From assembly GCF_036370855.1 (NCBI RefSeq), contig NC_088099.1, positions 30,028,501 to 30,092,500 of the forward strand: a DNA stretch of 64,000 nt, in the 5' to 3' direction. This DNA is from Dromaius novaehollandiae. Its lineage: Eukaryota; Chordata; Aves; Casuariiformes; Dromaiidae. The notes below the pieces were generated by a model. It saw only the letters and a program-made list of their open reading frames with translations. It made no database searches and was not told the DNA's origin. Of this stretch, positions 28,023-40,686 are shown piece after piece; positions within the stretch are counted from its first letter, which is position 1, and each line of letters starts with the position of its first letter. A program made the translations under genes and the position numbers.

Positions 28023-29584
28023 CTTGATAGCCTAACTACTTATTCATTTTACTGTATAGAATGATCAGTCTTCACCTTTGGTTGGCTTCCAGTAGTGCAG
28101 CAACGTTATTCCTCTAGGCATCAAAAAGGTAATGAATGCCCTTCAACCTGCTAATGCTGCTTCTTCCCTGTCTCAGTTACCTGCACCAGACTACTACTGT
28201 TTGAGTTCCACAGGTGATGTTGATACCAATAGAGGTAAGCATGACACTTCAAGTATTTATGCCCCAAGATCTGATTTTCACAAGCGCAGGGATCCTGCAG
28301 CTTTTGTTTACTCCATATGGTGTTGGGAATTCTTTGTGTTTCGAAAAATGGAGCCCATAGCTTTTCTTGGGGAGCAAACAAAGAGCCAAGAGCCTACCCC
28401 ATGCAGCTTCCAGGTTAGATTTGCAAAAGTATCTGGTGATTCTGAAAACTTCTGTCTTTAAGACACTCTAATGGGCCTAGCTTTTTTCTAAAAGTCAGAA
28501 TCATCCATAGGGTGTTGAGGTTTGCATATCAAAATTAGGCAATTCAGAATCTCTGAGTTCCATTTGGATAATTTTGTTTTCTTGTTTGGAAGATCCTTTT
28601 CAAATTTTGGGGTAGCAGCATTGAGAAAAGATTGTATGTTAAGTCCAAAACTCTCCCTCTCCCACTTTTTTCTCTTTCCTCCTTCAGTAAAGGATGCAGT
28701 TATTCTACTGTTTTGACTATTTGTTTAAGGCCATTGGTTTTTGCATAGTTTAGAGGTTCCTTATTTGATGAAAAGGTTGTGTCTTCATGTAACATACTTC
28801 AGGAAGTGGGACAGCTAATGAGGATAGAGAGGACACCGATGTAAACATGACCATATCAAATTTGTGAGGTGAAGAGAGAAGATGCAGGTTTGTATCTTTC
28901 CAAATATGGCCATTTAAGAAGAATGTTGGCTCATTAATGTTTAAATGTAGTTCTCAATAGTTTATGTGCAACATAATTCACTTGTGTGGTCCTGGCTGCT
29001 TTCAGAGAGCTAGGTATTACTTGTCAGTGTCAAACCTTTTAGTCTTTGTTGCATACTGTACTGGAGCTCATTATGGGGGATCATAGCTTCAGGTGAGGTA
29101 ACTTGATTCATTTATGCACAAGTTAAGCATGAAACATATAAATATTTAAAACTGATGTATATTTACTAGTGTAATATTGCATATAGAATTAGTTGTCCAG
29201 TTTGTCTGCCAAGAGTTTCAAAGCTTGCAGTTTCATTATCACATTATCTAAGTCTGATGGGCTGGGCTTCTAATGGATTTGTGTTTCTGTCCTTTCCTTC
29301 AGCTACTCCTTAAGCTCTTCTGAGCTCATTTGTGACCCAGATGAATTGAAATCTTGTCAGCTTAGTACACTGAGAAATGAAAATAGGCAACTAATGTTGC
29401 CTGTCTATTGATGTTTCATTCTCTGCTTACCAAGAATGTCTCTTGTACTGTGATCATTTAAAATCCTACACACTCAGCATAAGTCATGTTTTTCATAGAG
29501 ACTGATTGCAATCTGTTGATAAAGAATATCATCTTGAGCAGATGCTCACCAGTAGCTACCTCTTCTTATATTTACTTAGTATAA
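28023..29584. other. Intergenic DNA, no gene recognised
   Basis: A 109-codon plus-strand frame (28132-28461) is opposed by a 76-codon minus-strand frame; neither shows a recognisable motif. No named repeat seen. Confidence 0.5.
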
Positions 29585-31650
29585 CAATAAATAATGAAGT
29601 AAGACTGCAAAGGACCATTTAACCACGTGGTCTGACCTCCTCTGTATCTTAGGTCATTAATTTTCATACAGGTACCAGCATGGAGGGCAGTAACTTGCAC
29701 TTGGCTAAAATGTGGCTTCCAAAAAGACACATTGTTCTGGATGGAAGACATCAAACCAGTAAAAATTTCTTTGTGCCCTTGTTAGTTTGTTCCGTGATTA
29801 ATCATCACTTTAAGAAGAAAAATCATGCACTTCATTTGAATTTGTCTGACTTCAGTTACCACCACAGCTTCATGTTATGCCTTTCTCTACTAGATTAAAG
29901 AGCTCTTCAGAAGTCAGTATTTTTTCTCCATAGAGGTACTCAGATGCTTTAATCAAGTCAATCTTTTTGATACGATAAACAGATTGAGCTCTTTAAGTCT
30001 CACTTAGCAGCATTTTTCTTCAATTCTCAAATCACATTTTCAGCTCTTAATATGCCCCCTCTCCGATTTGTCTGCAATTTTTTCAAAATATGGACAGGAA
30101 CAGAGTATACAGGATTGGTCTCATCAACGATATATCCATAGATACAACTACCTCCCTACTTCCTACTCCCTGATGCAAATTAATCCTTCTTGTTACCAGT
30201 ATCACACTGAGAGGTTATGATGAGTTGTTGACTACAATCCCTAAATCTGTTTCAGCAAGTGCTGTCTCCCTTTCTATACATAGTGTCTGCATTCCTTCAC
30301 ACTAGTTATAGGGATTTATAGTAAATGTATTTTGTTTTACTAGGCCCAATTTTGCTACTCAGTTCAGATTATTCACCTGACTGCTTGGCCCTTATTACTC
30401 TTACCATTCCTCAAATGTTTGTGTCATTTTCGCAAATGACTTCTTTTTCACAGAAACATACCTTTTTGACAAAGGTTACTGTCAGGCAGTTCTTTGTCAA
30501 TTTAGCATGTGCCTTACTGATATTGTCAGGTACTACATTTTCTTTCACACTGTCCTGAAGAACTAAAATCATAAATATGCACTTACTTCAATCAACAAAA
30601 CATGCAATCTTGTCAAACAATGAATTTAGAGAAGTTTGATTAGACCTGGTCTTCATAAAAAATTTTTGACAGGGATTATTTTCTTTCATTGAAATCTTTC
30701 TTACTTAAAACCATTATTCCCACTATTATATAGGGTTCTGATGTTGGCCTGTAGTTACCTGTCATTCCACTTATCCTTTTTTGAGTAATGGTATAACATG
30801 AACACACCTTTGGAACTTTGCAAGTATTCCAAAGTTTATTAAAATGCCAGCAGGTGAAAGAGCTCAAGTATCTGTTCTATAGCTCAGAGTAAAAGTTATA
30901 TAAGTTTGCTGATAGGAGAATGGTCATGATTTCTATCTTTCTTAATTACTAACAGGCTGGAACAGTTCTCCATAGTCCTCATGAGATCTGTTTCTTTTGT
31001 AGTACAGAAGTACTTAATTAACATATTTACATTTCCTGCATCAGCACAAAAACACATACCAACTCCATTTACTGATGGGCCAACATCACTGCTGGATTTT
31101 TTTTTATCCTTAACACACTTAAGATATCTCATTTGCCTTCGTCTCTTACAGCCGCAGGGTCTTCCTGCCTATTAACTTTCCTTATCAATTTTCTGTATTT
31201 TGAAACTTGCAATTTATATCAACTGTAATTTATATCAATTTATTTTTGTTTTCCATTTTATTTCTAACTGCCACCTTTCAGCTGTGAAGGGAGTTACTGC
31301 CTTCTGTGATTGCAAAATCATAGTCTTTTGGCCATTTAATAAAGTCTTTAAGAACGCCCCCCTTCTAGCGTTCCCATTAAATGTTTTTCGTTTTGTTAGT
31401 TTCACTTGCTGTTTTCTTCAGCTTGAGGAAGCTAGATTTTTTGAAGCACCAGAAATACATAGTTTTCACTGGCACTATCCCTCATTTACCCATGGTGAAT
31501 GTAATCAGACCATGATCACTTGTTTCCAGGCAACTACTAACTTTTAATTTAACAATATTGCCATTTTATCCATCGTAATGAGGTTCCAGTACTTCTCTGA
31601 TTCAGGGGAGGATATCTACTGGGCTACAAAATTACTTTCTGCAACTGGTA
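29585..31650 (-). mobile_element. Ancient CR1 LINE, antisense, about 2 kb
   Basis: Read on the + strand, the segment follows the reverse complement of sauropsid CR1 elements from the 3' end inward. It starts with a GGTCTGACCTCC-type tail at about 29630, then AATTTGTCTGACTTCAG (29840). Next come TAGATTAAAGAGCTCTTCAG (29891) and AGATTGAGCTCTTTAAGTCT (29981). Then follow TTTGTGTCATTTTCGCAAATGACT (about 30420), GGCCTGTAGTTACCTGTCATTCC (about 30748), CCTTATCAATTTTCTGTATT (31180) and GACCATGATCACTTGTTTCC (31509). The order and spacing agree over about 2 kb, covering the 3' UTR and the C-terminal part of ORF2 including reverse transcriptase-encoding sequence. All frames carry stops, so it is dead. 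Family identification is from memory; boundaries are good to roughly 50-100 bases. This is the strongest evidence that the host is a sauropsid. Confidence 0.8.
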
Positions 31651-31979
31651 GAAGTCCTTAATGACAGAACAGTCTGTAGCTGAAGCTAGACAAGGGGTAC
31701 ATTTGTTTTCTAACAAACAAGGAAAGTTAGCATGCTACATGTGACTATATGTTTAATTTATCCCTGATATTGCAGCAGTTTTCAAGAGTCTTCACCCAAC
31801 TTTAACCAGGCCTGAATTTTAGTGGAAAACATGGGCTTTTGGGGGCTTTGGTAGGAGCACCACCACCAGCCTCGCTGCTTACGGCAGCAGGACAGCTCGC
31901 CGGCATTAAAAGCTCTCTCCTTATTTACTCGCAGCATCCGTGATGCCAGCTGCCAGAGAGGAACGGTTTCCCCCAAACC
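31651..31979. other. Intergenic DNA leading into the CpG island
   Basis: Transitional sequence between the CR1 and the GADL1 CpG island; GC content rises from about 31850. No gene recognised. Confidence 0.5.
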
Positions 31980-32604
31980 CTGAACCTGGTGTTAATAGAT
32001 TCGAGCCGTCGTGCCGGTATTGTAATTCATACAGAATTCAAACAGCCGCCATGTTCCGCCCACACCGGTAATTTCGTTGGTTCACCCAAACCACGCGCTT
32101 TCCCTCCGGCGGGGCTCCCGGGCGCCTCCAAAAGCCGGTCCCGGTTCGAAGCACGACGCCGGCCGCCGTTAACGGTCGCGCGGCCCGCCCCGCTGCGGCA
32201 CGAGGCGGCCGCGCGCCGCGAGCGCCCTGCCGCCGCCTGCGGGCGCGGCGCCTCCCGCCCGCCGCCGCTTGCGGGCTGCGCTGCGCTTCCCGCGGCGGTG
32301 ACAGCCCCGCAGCCGGGCCGGGTCGGGCCAGGCCGGGGCGTCCCTCCTCGGAGGCGATCTCTTTCCCCCTCGATGGGCTCTTCTGTGGCGCTCCACGCTT
32401 TTAAAGCCCCCCTCCGTTCAAACCCGTCGTCCCGCGCGACCGGTGTTTTTCCACACCTGGGGAAACAACGGCGCCCGCGTGCGGCAACCGCCGCCCCGGC
32501 CCCGGTCCCGCCCGGCGGTGCCCGTCACCGCCACCGCCGGCCTCCCCCGCTCCCCCCCCTCCCCCGCCGGGGCGCGGCTGGCGGCGGGCCAGCGCCGCTG
32601 AGGG

Positions 32605-32612
32605 TATTAATA
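32605..32612 (+). promoter_or_regulatory. TATA-like box TATTAATA in the CpG island
   Basis: TATTAATA stands out as an AT island within GC-rich DNA, about 160 bases upstream of the proposed start codon at 32773. If functional, transcription would begin near 32635-32640, giving a 5' UTR of about 135 bases. This is inference from position and composition; no transcript evidence is available. Confidence 0.4.
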
Positions 32613-32772
32613 GGCGGCCTTGAGCTAGTGAGGCCCCGCGGGCAGGGCTGGGCGCGAAGGCTCGGGATCCGCTCGGTCCCGGCTGCGGCGCAGGACGAGC
32701 TCGGCGCGGGAGCGGCTACGGCGGGGAGGCGCTTCCCCTCTGCACCGGGCGCCCTTGGCGAGCGGAGGCGAG

Positions 32773-32779
32773 ATGGAGG
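32773..32779 (+). CDS. GADL1: GADL1 exon 1, putative 7-nt coding part
   Basis: ATGGAGG is followed by GTAACC, a usable donor, giving phase 1. Exon 2 begins with TT, which completes a GTT codon, so the N-terminus would read M-E-V-G-I-Y-K-Q-E-M and join the conserved GADL1 body. The ATG has purine at -3 and G at +4, lies inside the CpG island and lies about 160 bases below a TATA-like box. The human protein has a longer, different N-terminus, so another first exon elsewhere in intron 1 remains possible. The next in-frame Met, residue 10 in exon 2 (46773), could also serve as start. Confidence 0.45.
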
Positions 32780-35700
32780 GTAACCGCTGCGGGCGCAGCC
32801 GCCTGCTCTCTTGCGCTCTCCCCCCGCACCGTTTGAGTGCTGGGGGGGGTCGGGCGGCCGGGGCGACCCGCTGCCCTCGGGCCGGGCGGAGGGGCCCGGG
32901 TTTGGCGCGGAGCGGTGGGGGGTGGGGTGGGGGTGAGAGGGTGAGGGCTGCCGTCGAGAAGGGCTAGAAGCTTCCACGGTAACGCACGGAGATGAGGGGA
33001 AAGGCTGCCTGTTGAATCTCTCTCCCTGTATCAATATATATCCTCCTTTCGTTAAAGTGTGACAGTACTGTATCCAGAGCGCTTTAATAAGGTGTGGTGC
33101 TTGCAACAGTTACTGTAAAAGCATTGTGGTACAGTATTTCTTTTTTTTTTTTTTTGAAATAAATAATCATTAAAGAGTGGTGCTTCCCCCCCCGGGCACC
33201 AGAATAAAATGGGCATGGCAATATGGTGATTTGCTTTGGAGCAAAACATCTTGGGAAGGGAGAAATTAATCCTGTTTTTAATAAATGTATTGTCAAGTTA
33301 ACTTGCTTACCTGCATTAACAGGAAGTTCTTGCATCAGTACATAATGAAAAATGTTTGCTATGTTTGTGAAGCTTGGTGATGTGAAAGACCTATGGCTAA
33401 TAATGAGGCTTCTGGAGAAGCTTAGAAGATGGCAGAGAATAAATTGTACTATGCTTGGGTTTCAAATATGCCATTAACTGCAAGGTTAAGAAATGAGGAC
33501 TTCTCCAGTCTTGTGAGAGGAAACCTACTGCTAGTCAAAAAATAGTAAGCGTTGGCAGATGGCAGTCCCCTCTCCCACAAGAACATTATTCTTGATAAGA
33601 GTTTCTCCACTTCTTCCAAAGTGGGATCTCCTCATCCATGCTTACTGTAAGACCAAAAGAAACATGTTTGGTGAGATTTTTTTTTTTTTTAAGCTGTTAC
33701 TCCCAGGGTGAGAAAGTCTTCTAGCTTATCTTGTTACGTCTTGCATTCTTGGGGTGGGGGGCAAGTTGTTAGCACTCTATTAGGGAAAAATCTCAAAATA
33801 AAATAATGTATTTGGGAGAAGTTCCAGGCACTGAATGTTTAAGACTGATGGTTCCCTCTTGTTTGGTTTGCTGTAAATTGAATTAGCTTTAGTAAAGTTG
33901 CATGATACTTCTAGTATGCAGTAAAGCATGTTTTAGTGTGCCCAGTCATTTAAGCCATTTTACCATGTGAGCAGCAGCTCCAAAAGTGTTTAACTTCAAA
34001 TATAGTTAATCTTAACTTCCTCTGTCAAGACAACACCAAAGATGCTTTTAGTGCTCCATAAAATGGAGATCTTGGTGTTCTCTTTAGCTGAGTATTAGCA
34101 TTCTTCCTCAAATACTGCCCAAAGTATGCCCCAAGTCTGAGATGCATCTCCTTCCAAAACCTTTTGCTTGTGCTAAAATGTGCCTGGTGCAAATATACTC
34201 CCCATGCCTCCTGTTGCAAGCTTTTCAGGCTCTCTCTACCTTGCTTATGAGTAGCATCTAGGACTTCTACATACTTTCTCTCTCATAAGAAATTCTTCAG
34301 TCTGTCTCCCCATCCTCTGTTTCCTTTAACTTTGTTGATTTGCTGTGTTTTACCCCAGGCTGTTTCTGGTGAATGTGTTTCCCATCAGCAGGGTGCTGAA
34401 GGAAGTTGAGCTGCACTGTAGCCTTTGGTAGTGGTGTTAGCTGTAGCCATTTCATGGATTCAGGTGACTGGGGACTTGGAAAGGTTTTTTCTAATGACAT
34501 GCTGAGTAGTTGGAGAAATAGGGCTGTTTAGTTCCTGAGGTGGTAAAGCCTTTGCTGCCTGCTGAAAGTTTCTTGCTTTTTCCAGCAAGCATGAACCTAC
34601 CTTAAAAAAAAGTATCTTTGTGGGCTGCAGTGTGCAGTAGTTCCCCTTTCTGTATGAATTTTTTGTGGTCTTAGCTGGATCCTGTTAAATCTGTGTGCAA
34701 AACATCTGGGAGGTGGAGGCTGAAGAGCCACAGAAGCACTATCTTTGCACAACTGAAACAGCTGGCAGAGTGGACACACTTGCAGTGGAGACATGGATGT
34801 GCTCCCCGGTGCACAGAATTATCCTTGCAGGGGCTACTATGGTCATGAAAGCAGTAGGAGCACTCCTGGGGAATGACACTTTTTTTTAAACACTTTTTCT
34901 GTGTGTGAAATTGCACGTTTGTGAAGTTCATCTTGCTTGTTGCTGATTTAGCCTAACTTCTCTCTGAAATTACCACTGCTATACACAAGAGTAGCCTTGC
35001 TGACTGTGCAGGGATGAGTGTGAGGATTCTTTAGGCTATGCCTCTCTGACAAAAATGATAGCAACCCCCCCATATAGATAGGGATCAAGCTGCAGATTCC
35101 CACTCCTAGCTGCAGAAGCCAGTTCAGACTGTGTATGTCTTTCAATCATAGGTGTCATTTGGCATCAGTGTAGCTTTCCAACGCTGTTCTGGCAAGGAAA
35201 AAGCCTGGAGAACTATGTGCTTGAAAGAGTAGAGATGCCCCCTTGTGGGGCATAAAGGCTGAGTTTATTAAGCAGAGTCTCAGGCAAGTCCTTACTGGCT
35301 CATCAAGTACAACAAATAGAATCGGAGCTGAAAAAAGAGGCAAGGAGCAGCCAGCACTTATGCAGTATGCTGCCTTCTGAATCGCTAGCTGCTTTGTGCA
35401 TATGCAGTATGTTTGGGGAGTTATGTGGTTTAAGTCTGCCAGCAGAATGGGGAGATGACTCAGTAGATGTTTACTTCATATATGACAGTGCCATCTTAAA
35501 CAGGTGTAATATGTAGTATGGTAAACGTACTGAAAATTAGAGTGATTTTGAGGCTTTGGTATGTGACACTGTGGTTAGTCTTCTGGTCTGAGCAGAGGGA
35601 TAGGTTCTCTCCTGTATCTTAGAATCGTATTAAAAAAGAATAATAAAATTCCTTCATTGGAAGAAGGGAAACACAGGTGTGCAAGATACAAGCTTGCATC

Positions 35701-36090
35701 AAACAAAGCCATTCTATGTGAATGCATTCATTGTGACTTAGAACTGATGAAATTTTCTTGTCAGTTAATGAACATTTAGCAACAAAGCTTAATCTGACAT
35801 CCAAGAAGTAAAACAAATAACTTTTCTTTTTTGATTAAGGCATCTCTTAAGTTGTCACTTTTACAACAAAGAATTGTCACTTTGTAATGCATTAAGGGAT
35901 CTTGTTAAATGTTAATTCTGTTGTTTTTGCCTATTAGTTAGTTTAGTTTTTGTATGCCTTAATTCCCCGATCTTAAGTACTTAAAGCTGCCTGCTTCTGT
36001 AAGGAGCGTTTGTATTTCCGTAAACATTTACCACATGTTCTGAGCACAAAATATGGGCACGTTAAAATACATGGATTTGTATTTTTCTGA

Positions 36091-36106
36091 TTTTTTTTTT
36101 TTTTTT
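36091..36106. repeat. Poly(T) run
   Basis: Sixteen consecutive T. On the minus strand it is a poly(A) run, but no retrocopy body or target duplication was recognised beside it. Confidence 0.85.
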
Positions 36107-37879
36107 CTTTCATGGTCAGATTTGAGATGGTTCAAATGTTCACCCCAAATTTGTATGGAACTATTTGCTCAGGCTTTGCAAAAAAACCAAAAGTTAAATT
36201 TCTTGCAGCCATTTTTGTTTTGTATCTTTCTGTCACAAACTCTAGAGGATGTTGGAGACAACTGTTTGTCAAGCATTAGCAGCTCAAGGGGACTCAGACA
36301 TGGCTAAACTGAGGCCACTTCCCCCCCTCTTTTCATTCTTCAATCAGTTCATGGAGGTTGTCATATTTTAGCGTTAATGGAGTTTATGCATGTGCAATGA
36401 GGGAATAATAAATTTAAAGGGTAGACAGTTGGTGTTTGTGGCATGTAGGTGGAGGTTATTTTTGTTGATGGGTGTTGTCAATAACATGCAGTGAATCAGG
36501 GTTAGTGTAAGAGTAATAAATGGTGGCTTTGACCTGGTTCAAATGTATGTCTGTCTATATTACTGTTCAGTGTATGTGATCTTGATCTTTTTCCTTGGTG
36601 GAAAAACTTGCCAAATGTTGGCAGCCTGAGGTGTGTTTAAAGAAGAAAGTTAGTGGACCAGGGGTTTAACAATGCTGTAAATATGAGGAAAGTAGTTTTT
36701 AGTGACCCAGGTCTTTTGTCAGTGAAGCAGCAATAACTCTACAAAGGAGCTGGTTAAATCTACATAATTTGTAACAGCTTTTGGCTGTAAGGCTTGGATG
36801 TCCCTGCCCTTTGTTGTATCTCGCCATATGCAATCTGAAAAGCCTCAGAAATATGATCTTGTCCAAATGTCAGTCTCAACAAGAAAGGTAGTATCACAAG
36901 CTGCTTGGCTTCCTTCCCCTACTTACACTGGCAAGACAGCTTGCATCTCATTGAGCTGCTTAAACTTACTTTTCTCATGCAGACCTTCTCTGTTGTTCAG
37001 GGATTATTGATCCCCCTTTGATGCAATTTAATATGTTAAAAAGCTCTAACTTGGTGAATAGGAAAGAGTGAGCAACAAATGCTTTATATACCTGGTATTT
37101 GGTTGCAGTGTTGATGCTGATCTGAAATGACTGATGGAAAGTGATCAGAAAGTTATATACCTTCTGCCTGTAATCACTTAGAGAAAAATGAAAGATGAGT
37201 CACAGGTGCAGCCAGACTGCAGCTGGGGCAGTGACTGCAGCTGGGCTCATTTCGCCTGCAGTAGCTACGCAGGGCTTGCACAGCCTCATGGGTGAGCTGT
37301 AGTGTGCGTGGCACATTTGGTCTGTGCTACTGCCAGGCATCATCCAGGCCACCGCCCTTGAGGAGGACTGTCAACATCTCGTGCTGGGACTTGTCGGGGT
37401 GCGTTGTCACTCCGCAGCTTGGCCTCCACCTCAGGAGTGGTTTTGCAAAGCCTTTTCAGAAAAGCAGGACTGGCGCAAATGCAAAGCAGTATGTCCAGAG
37501 CCCTCCCAGGGTCTCATCTGTGCAACTGTTCTGTGCTGATCAGATGAGTGATGTTACAATGGTTTGGGGGTTTGTGGAGTCCTGGAGTGTGTACTAAGCC
37601 ATACATGACAATATCCATCTTCCAGCCTTATTAGTTCAGACTAGCTTCTACTTCTGCTATTAACCTTCCTGGGAACCCTTGAGCAGCTCATACTGACATG
37701 CTGTGCCTTTACTTTTACAAGAGGAAGCCAGAAATGACTGTTGTGTGTGTGTTTGTTCTTGTGCCTGTACTAATCAGCCCATTGTGTTAGGCACTGTATT
37801 TGGCTTCTGCCTTAGGAAATTGTCAAAGTATATGTGCATACAGTGGAAAATTAGAGAAAGTAACTTTATCACCATCTTG

Positions 37880-37985
37880 CATGAGCAGAACCAAGCTACA
37901 GAGGTTACATGATTTATTCAGTGTCAAAGTAGGTCTTTAAGCTAGAATACTTTGGATCATGTAAAAATGGAAATTAGAGTGGTAA
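37880..37985 (-). repeat. Possible MIR fragment, antisense
   Basis: AGAGGTTACATGATTTATTCAGTGTCAAAGTAG resembles the GAGGTTAAGTGACTTGCCCAAGGTCA region of antisense MIR copies (the first string spans about 37900-37932). Short, diverged and recalled from memory, so only a tentative call. Confidence 0.35.
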
Positions 37986-40614
37986 ATTAAAATGTGAATT
38001 TACAATCTAGTAACTATATTACAGCAAGAACAGGTCAGTGCAAGGCAGCTTACTCCATTTTGAAAGTGGATTAAACTACCTTGCTGCATATAATGTGCTA
38101 ATAGATTGAGAACACTTATATAGGAGCTAGCTTAGAGGACCTAGTGGGCTGGAAAGGTACATCCCAATCTAGTATGTGCTAACTTCCTCATATGAGTAAA
38201 TAAGGGCATATCTATCTCAGAGCAATGTTATAGACATAAATTAGTGAAGAGTTGATCAGAAATGCTTTGTTCTTTAAAAAGAGTGAGGTGGGAGGGGAAA
38301 AAGTTGTTTTGACTGTAACTTGAATGTACAGGTAAAACTTCCTAAAAAGAAAATAGACTTCTCATGTATTTTTACATTTTAACTTTTATTGAATCACAGA
38401 AAGCTCTATTTTATTAAATTATTGCTTTCTTAGTTGAATTTTCAAAGACTGGAGTTAAAAATTGTTTTTATGTTATGGCTAAAAATATAGTTCTTGCATG
38501 AAATTACAGGCTGTCATGCATTGCTTTTAAAACCACATTGCAGGACTTCCATTTGGAAAAATATGTATTTTCATGTTGTTTTTTTCCAGTGGGAAACATA
38601 AAAATTTGAGAGATTCTTTATATTTTGTGGGTCACGCATAGACTGATCACTTCCATCACATCTCAACCTCCTGAAGTTGCTATAGACCTTGATATCCCAT
38701 GCACAGTGCCTGTGATTGACTTGTATGTTGCAAATATACTCACTTTCTCACAGAAAAAGAAGGCACAAAGTGTTTGGTATTAATGTGGAAATTACTAATT
38801 AAAATAAAAGCCATTTTATATCTGAGATGCTCTCTATGCTGTTGGCGGATGTTAAAAGTTAGAACATGTGAGCCAGCAGAATCTCATTGGGGTCAGGGAT
38901 TTAGGATTTCCATTTCATAGTTGGCAACTGCCATTTCTAAGTTTCGTATCAAGATGAATTCCAATTTTCCACAGCCTGTTTGCATAATTGGAAATACTAC
39001 AGCATGAATCACTCCTTCAATTACTTGGGGCATCTAAATATCATTATTAAATATTAACATCTATTCCTGAGGTTTAGCTGCATAAAGATTTCTGTTTCTT
39101 AACTTGTCTTAAAAAAAAAAAAAGTCCTGCATAGTACTGTTGTGTATAGAAAGCACTTGGCAGGCTATGACTGGGCACAACATGCATGAGCATTTGTCTG
39201 ATACTGCACCCATTCAGAATTCTGGGAACATCCCTGAAGGTAGGACACTGGTCTGATGGGGAATCCAAGGTCCAAGCTATGATATTAATCATTGTGAATT
39301 TTGTCCAGGATCCTCTCTATCCCCCCAGCCTTTGCTTTCAGAGTGGGAAATTCAGGTGTGGAGCAGAGACTGATTTGTTGTACTGTTGCCCTTTAGTGCT
39401 ATAGTCTGCTGGAAGAGCCTGCTGAGGGGCTATTGAGGCCCAACACAAGCACTTCCCTCTCCCCTTCAGGTCCTGCTCTGTAAAGGTCACTCCTGCATTT
39501 TTTCAGTCAGAGGATTCCTGTGTGCGGGGGGCTGTTGCAGACCTTTGGAAAGGAGGTGCCCAGTTTGTTCCCTGTCCATGGGCCTTGCCCATAAACCTAG
39601 GAAACAGGACCATATAGTAGTATAGGAGCAATTGCATGGGCCCTACCATACCTGTGCATACTTTTTCCACTTGGGTGGCTTTCCTGGGACACCAGATCAA
39701 CTGAATACTAGATTCTAAAAAAGGTGTATCTGTTTTACATGGCAACAGGCCTGGGAAATTGGTTTGTGGAGAAACAATGTATTTTATCTTAAAAGTAGAG
39801 TGACTTTGTTTTGTTTTTTGCTACACAAAGTAGTGATTAAAGAAGCAAAAGTGCTTGTAAAGATTATGTATGCCAAGGAATTCAAGCACTTGCATAGTAC
39901 AGGATAGTTTTTAATGTTTTGATATACAGTATGGCACTGACAATAATCCATTAAAGATGGTGTGAAGAGTCTGAAACTGAAGTTCACTTGTTTTGTTTTG
40001 CTCTACATGCACAAATAATATACTACAGTTTTTGAAAGAAGAGCCATGACTAGATCATGCATCATGAGAAGTTTAAAACCTGCTTCTGGTTAATGCTGGC
40101 AATTATTGCATTTGTTACAAAGCAGAAATCAACCTTTGGTCAAAATCAGCCTTTTTCATTTACTTGACTAGTCAGTGGTGCTAGTACAGTGTAAACTGAG
40201 TGGGATTTAACTCTGACATTCAAGCACAAGCTATTCTTTTGCAACCCCCTTCTGTTTCTTTCTCTTCCTTGTAAGCAGTAAATCTTTCTGGGCATTTTAT
40301 TATACTTTTCCAAATGTCATCAGAATGTGCCAAGTACAAGGCTAGAGTTTCTTATTGCAGCACAAGAATTAAGCAGTGAAAGTTTCCATATATTTATGCA
40401 AACACAGGTGCAGGTTTTTAAATAGCTGGTAGTGCTTACATAAAGATATAGAAACACCTGAAAAATGTTTATTTTTCTCTATGTTGCTTCAGCTCCAATT
40501 AACTCATGTTTTCTTCTGGGAAAATAATATTGATCTTAAAATTGGAATGCTAGTTCAAAATCCTTCAGCTGCTGCAATAGAAGATTTCGCTTGGGATGAA
40601 GGGTCAGAATTGTG

Positions 40615-40686
40615 GGCTTGATCCTGCGTCTGCTGAAGCCAGTGGTTAAATCTGTAATTACCCTCAGCTGGAACCAAGATCAAGCC
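40615..40686. repeat. 72-bp palindromic element, MITE-like
   Basis: GGCTTGATC at 40615-40623 is the perfect reverse complement of GATCAAGCC at 40678-40686. The arms extend imperfectly inward, for example CTGCGTCTGCTGAAGCCAGTGG on the left against a CAGCTGGAACCA-type right arm. Similar 'TTGATCCTGC ... GATCAAGCC' palindromes are common dispersed sequences in turtle and bird DNA as I remember them. This may be a degenerate copy of such a non-autonomous element. Confidence 0.45.

Larger units (their letters stand above)
31980..32970. promoter_or_regulatory. CpG island, probable GADL1 promoter
   Basis: CpG dinucleotides are dense from about 31990 to 32960, in sharp contrast to the CpG-poor remainder, and GC content is very high. 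The island contains GC-box-like words and ends just after the proposed exon 1 donor. It is the only island in the window and lies upstream of, and in the same orientation as, GADL1 exons 2-9, which makes it the natural promoter candidate. A long + strand frame (31989-32783) and minus frames inside it are explained by the scarcity of stop codons in GC-rich DNA. Divergent transcription towards the left is possible but unsupported. Confidence 0.8.

Noticed and set aside
31989..32783. 264-codon plus-strand open frame through the CpG island, and 193- and 75-codon minus-strand frames
   Set aside because: Arg/Pro/Ala/Gly-rich composition on both strands is what stop-poor GC-rich DNA gives; no conserved motif, and it overlaps the promoter.
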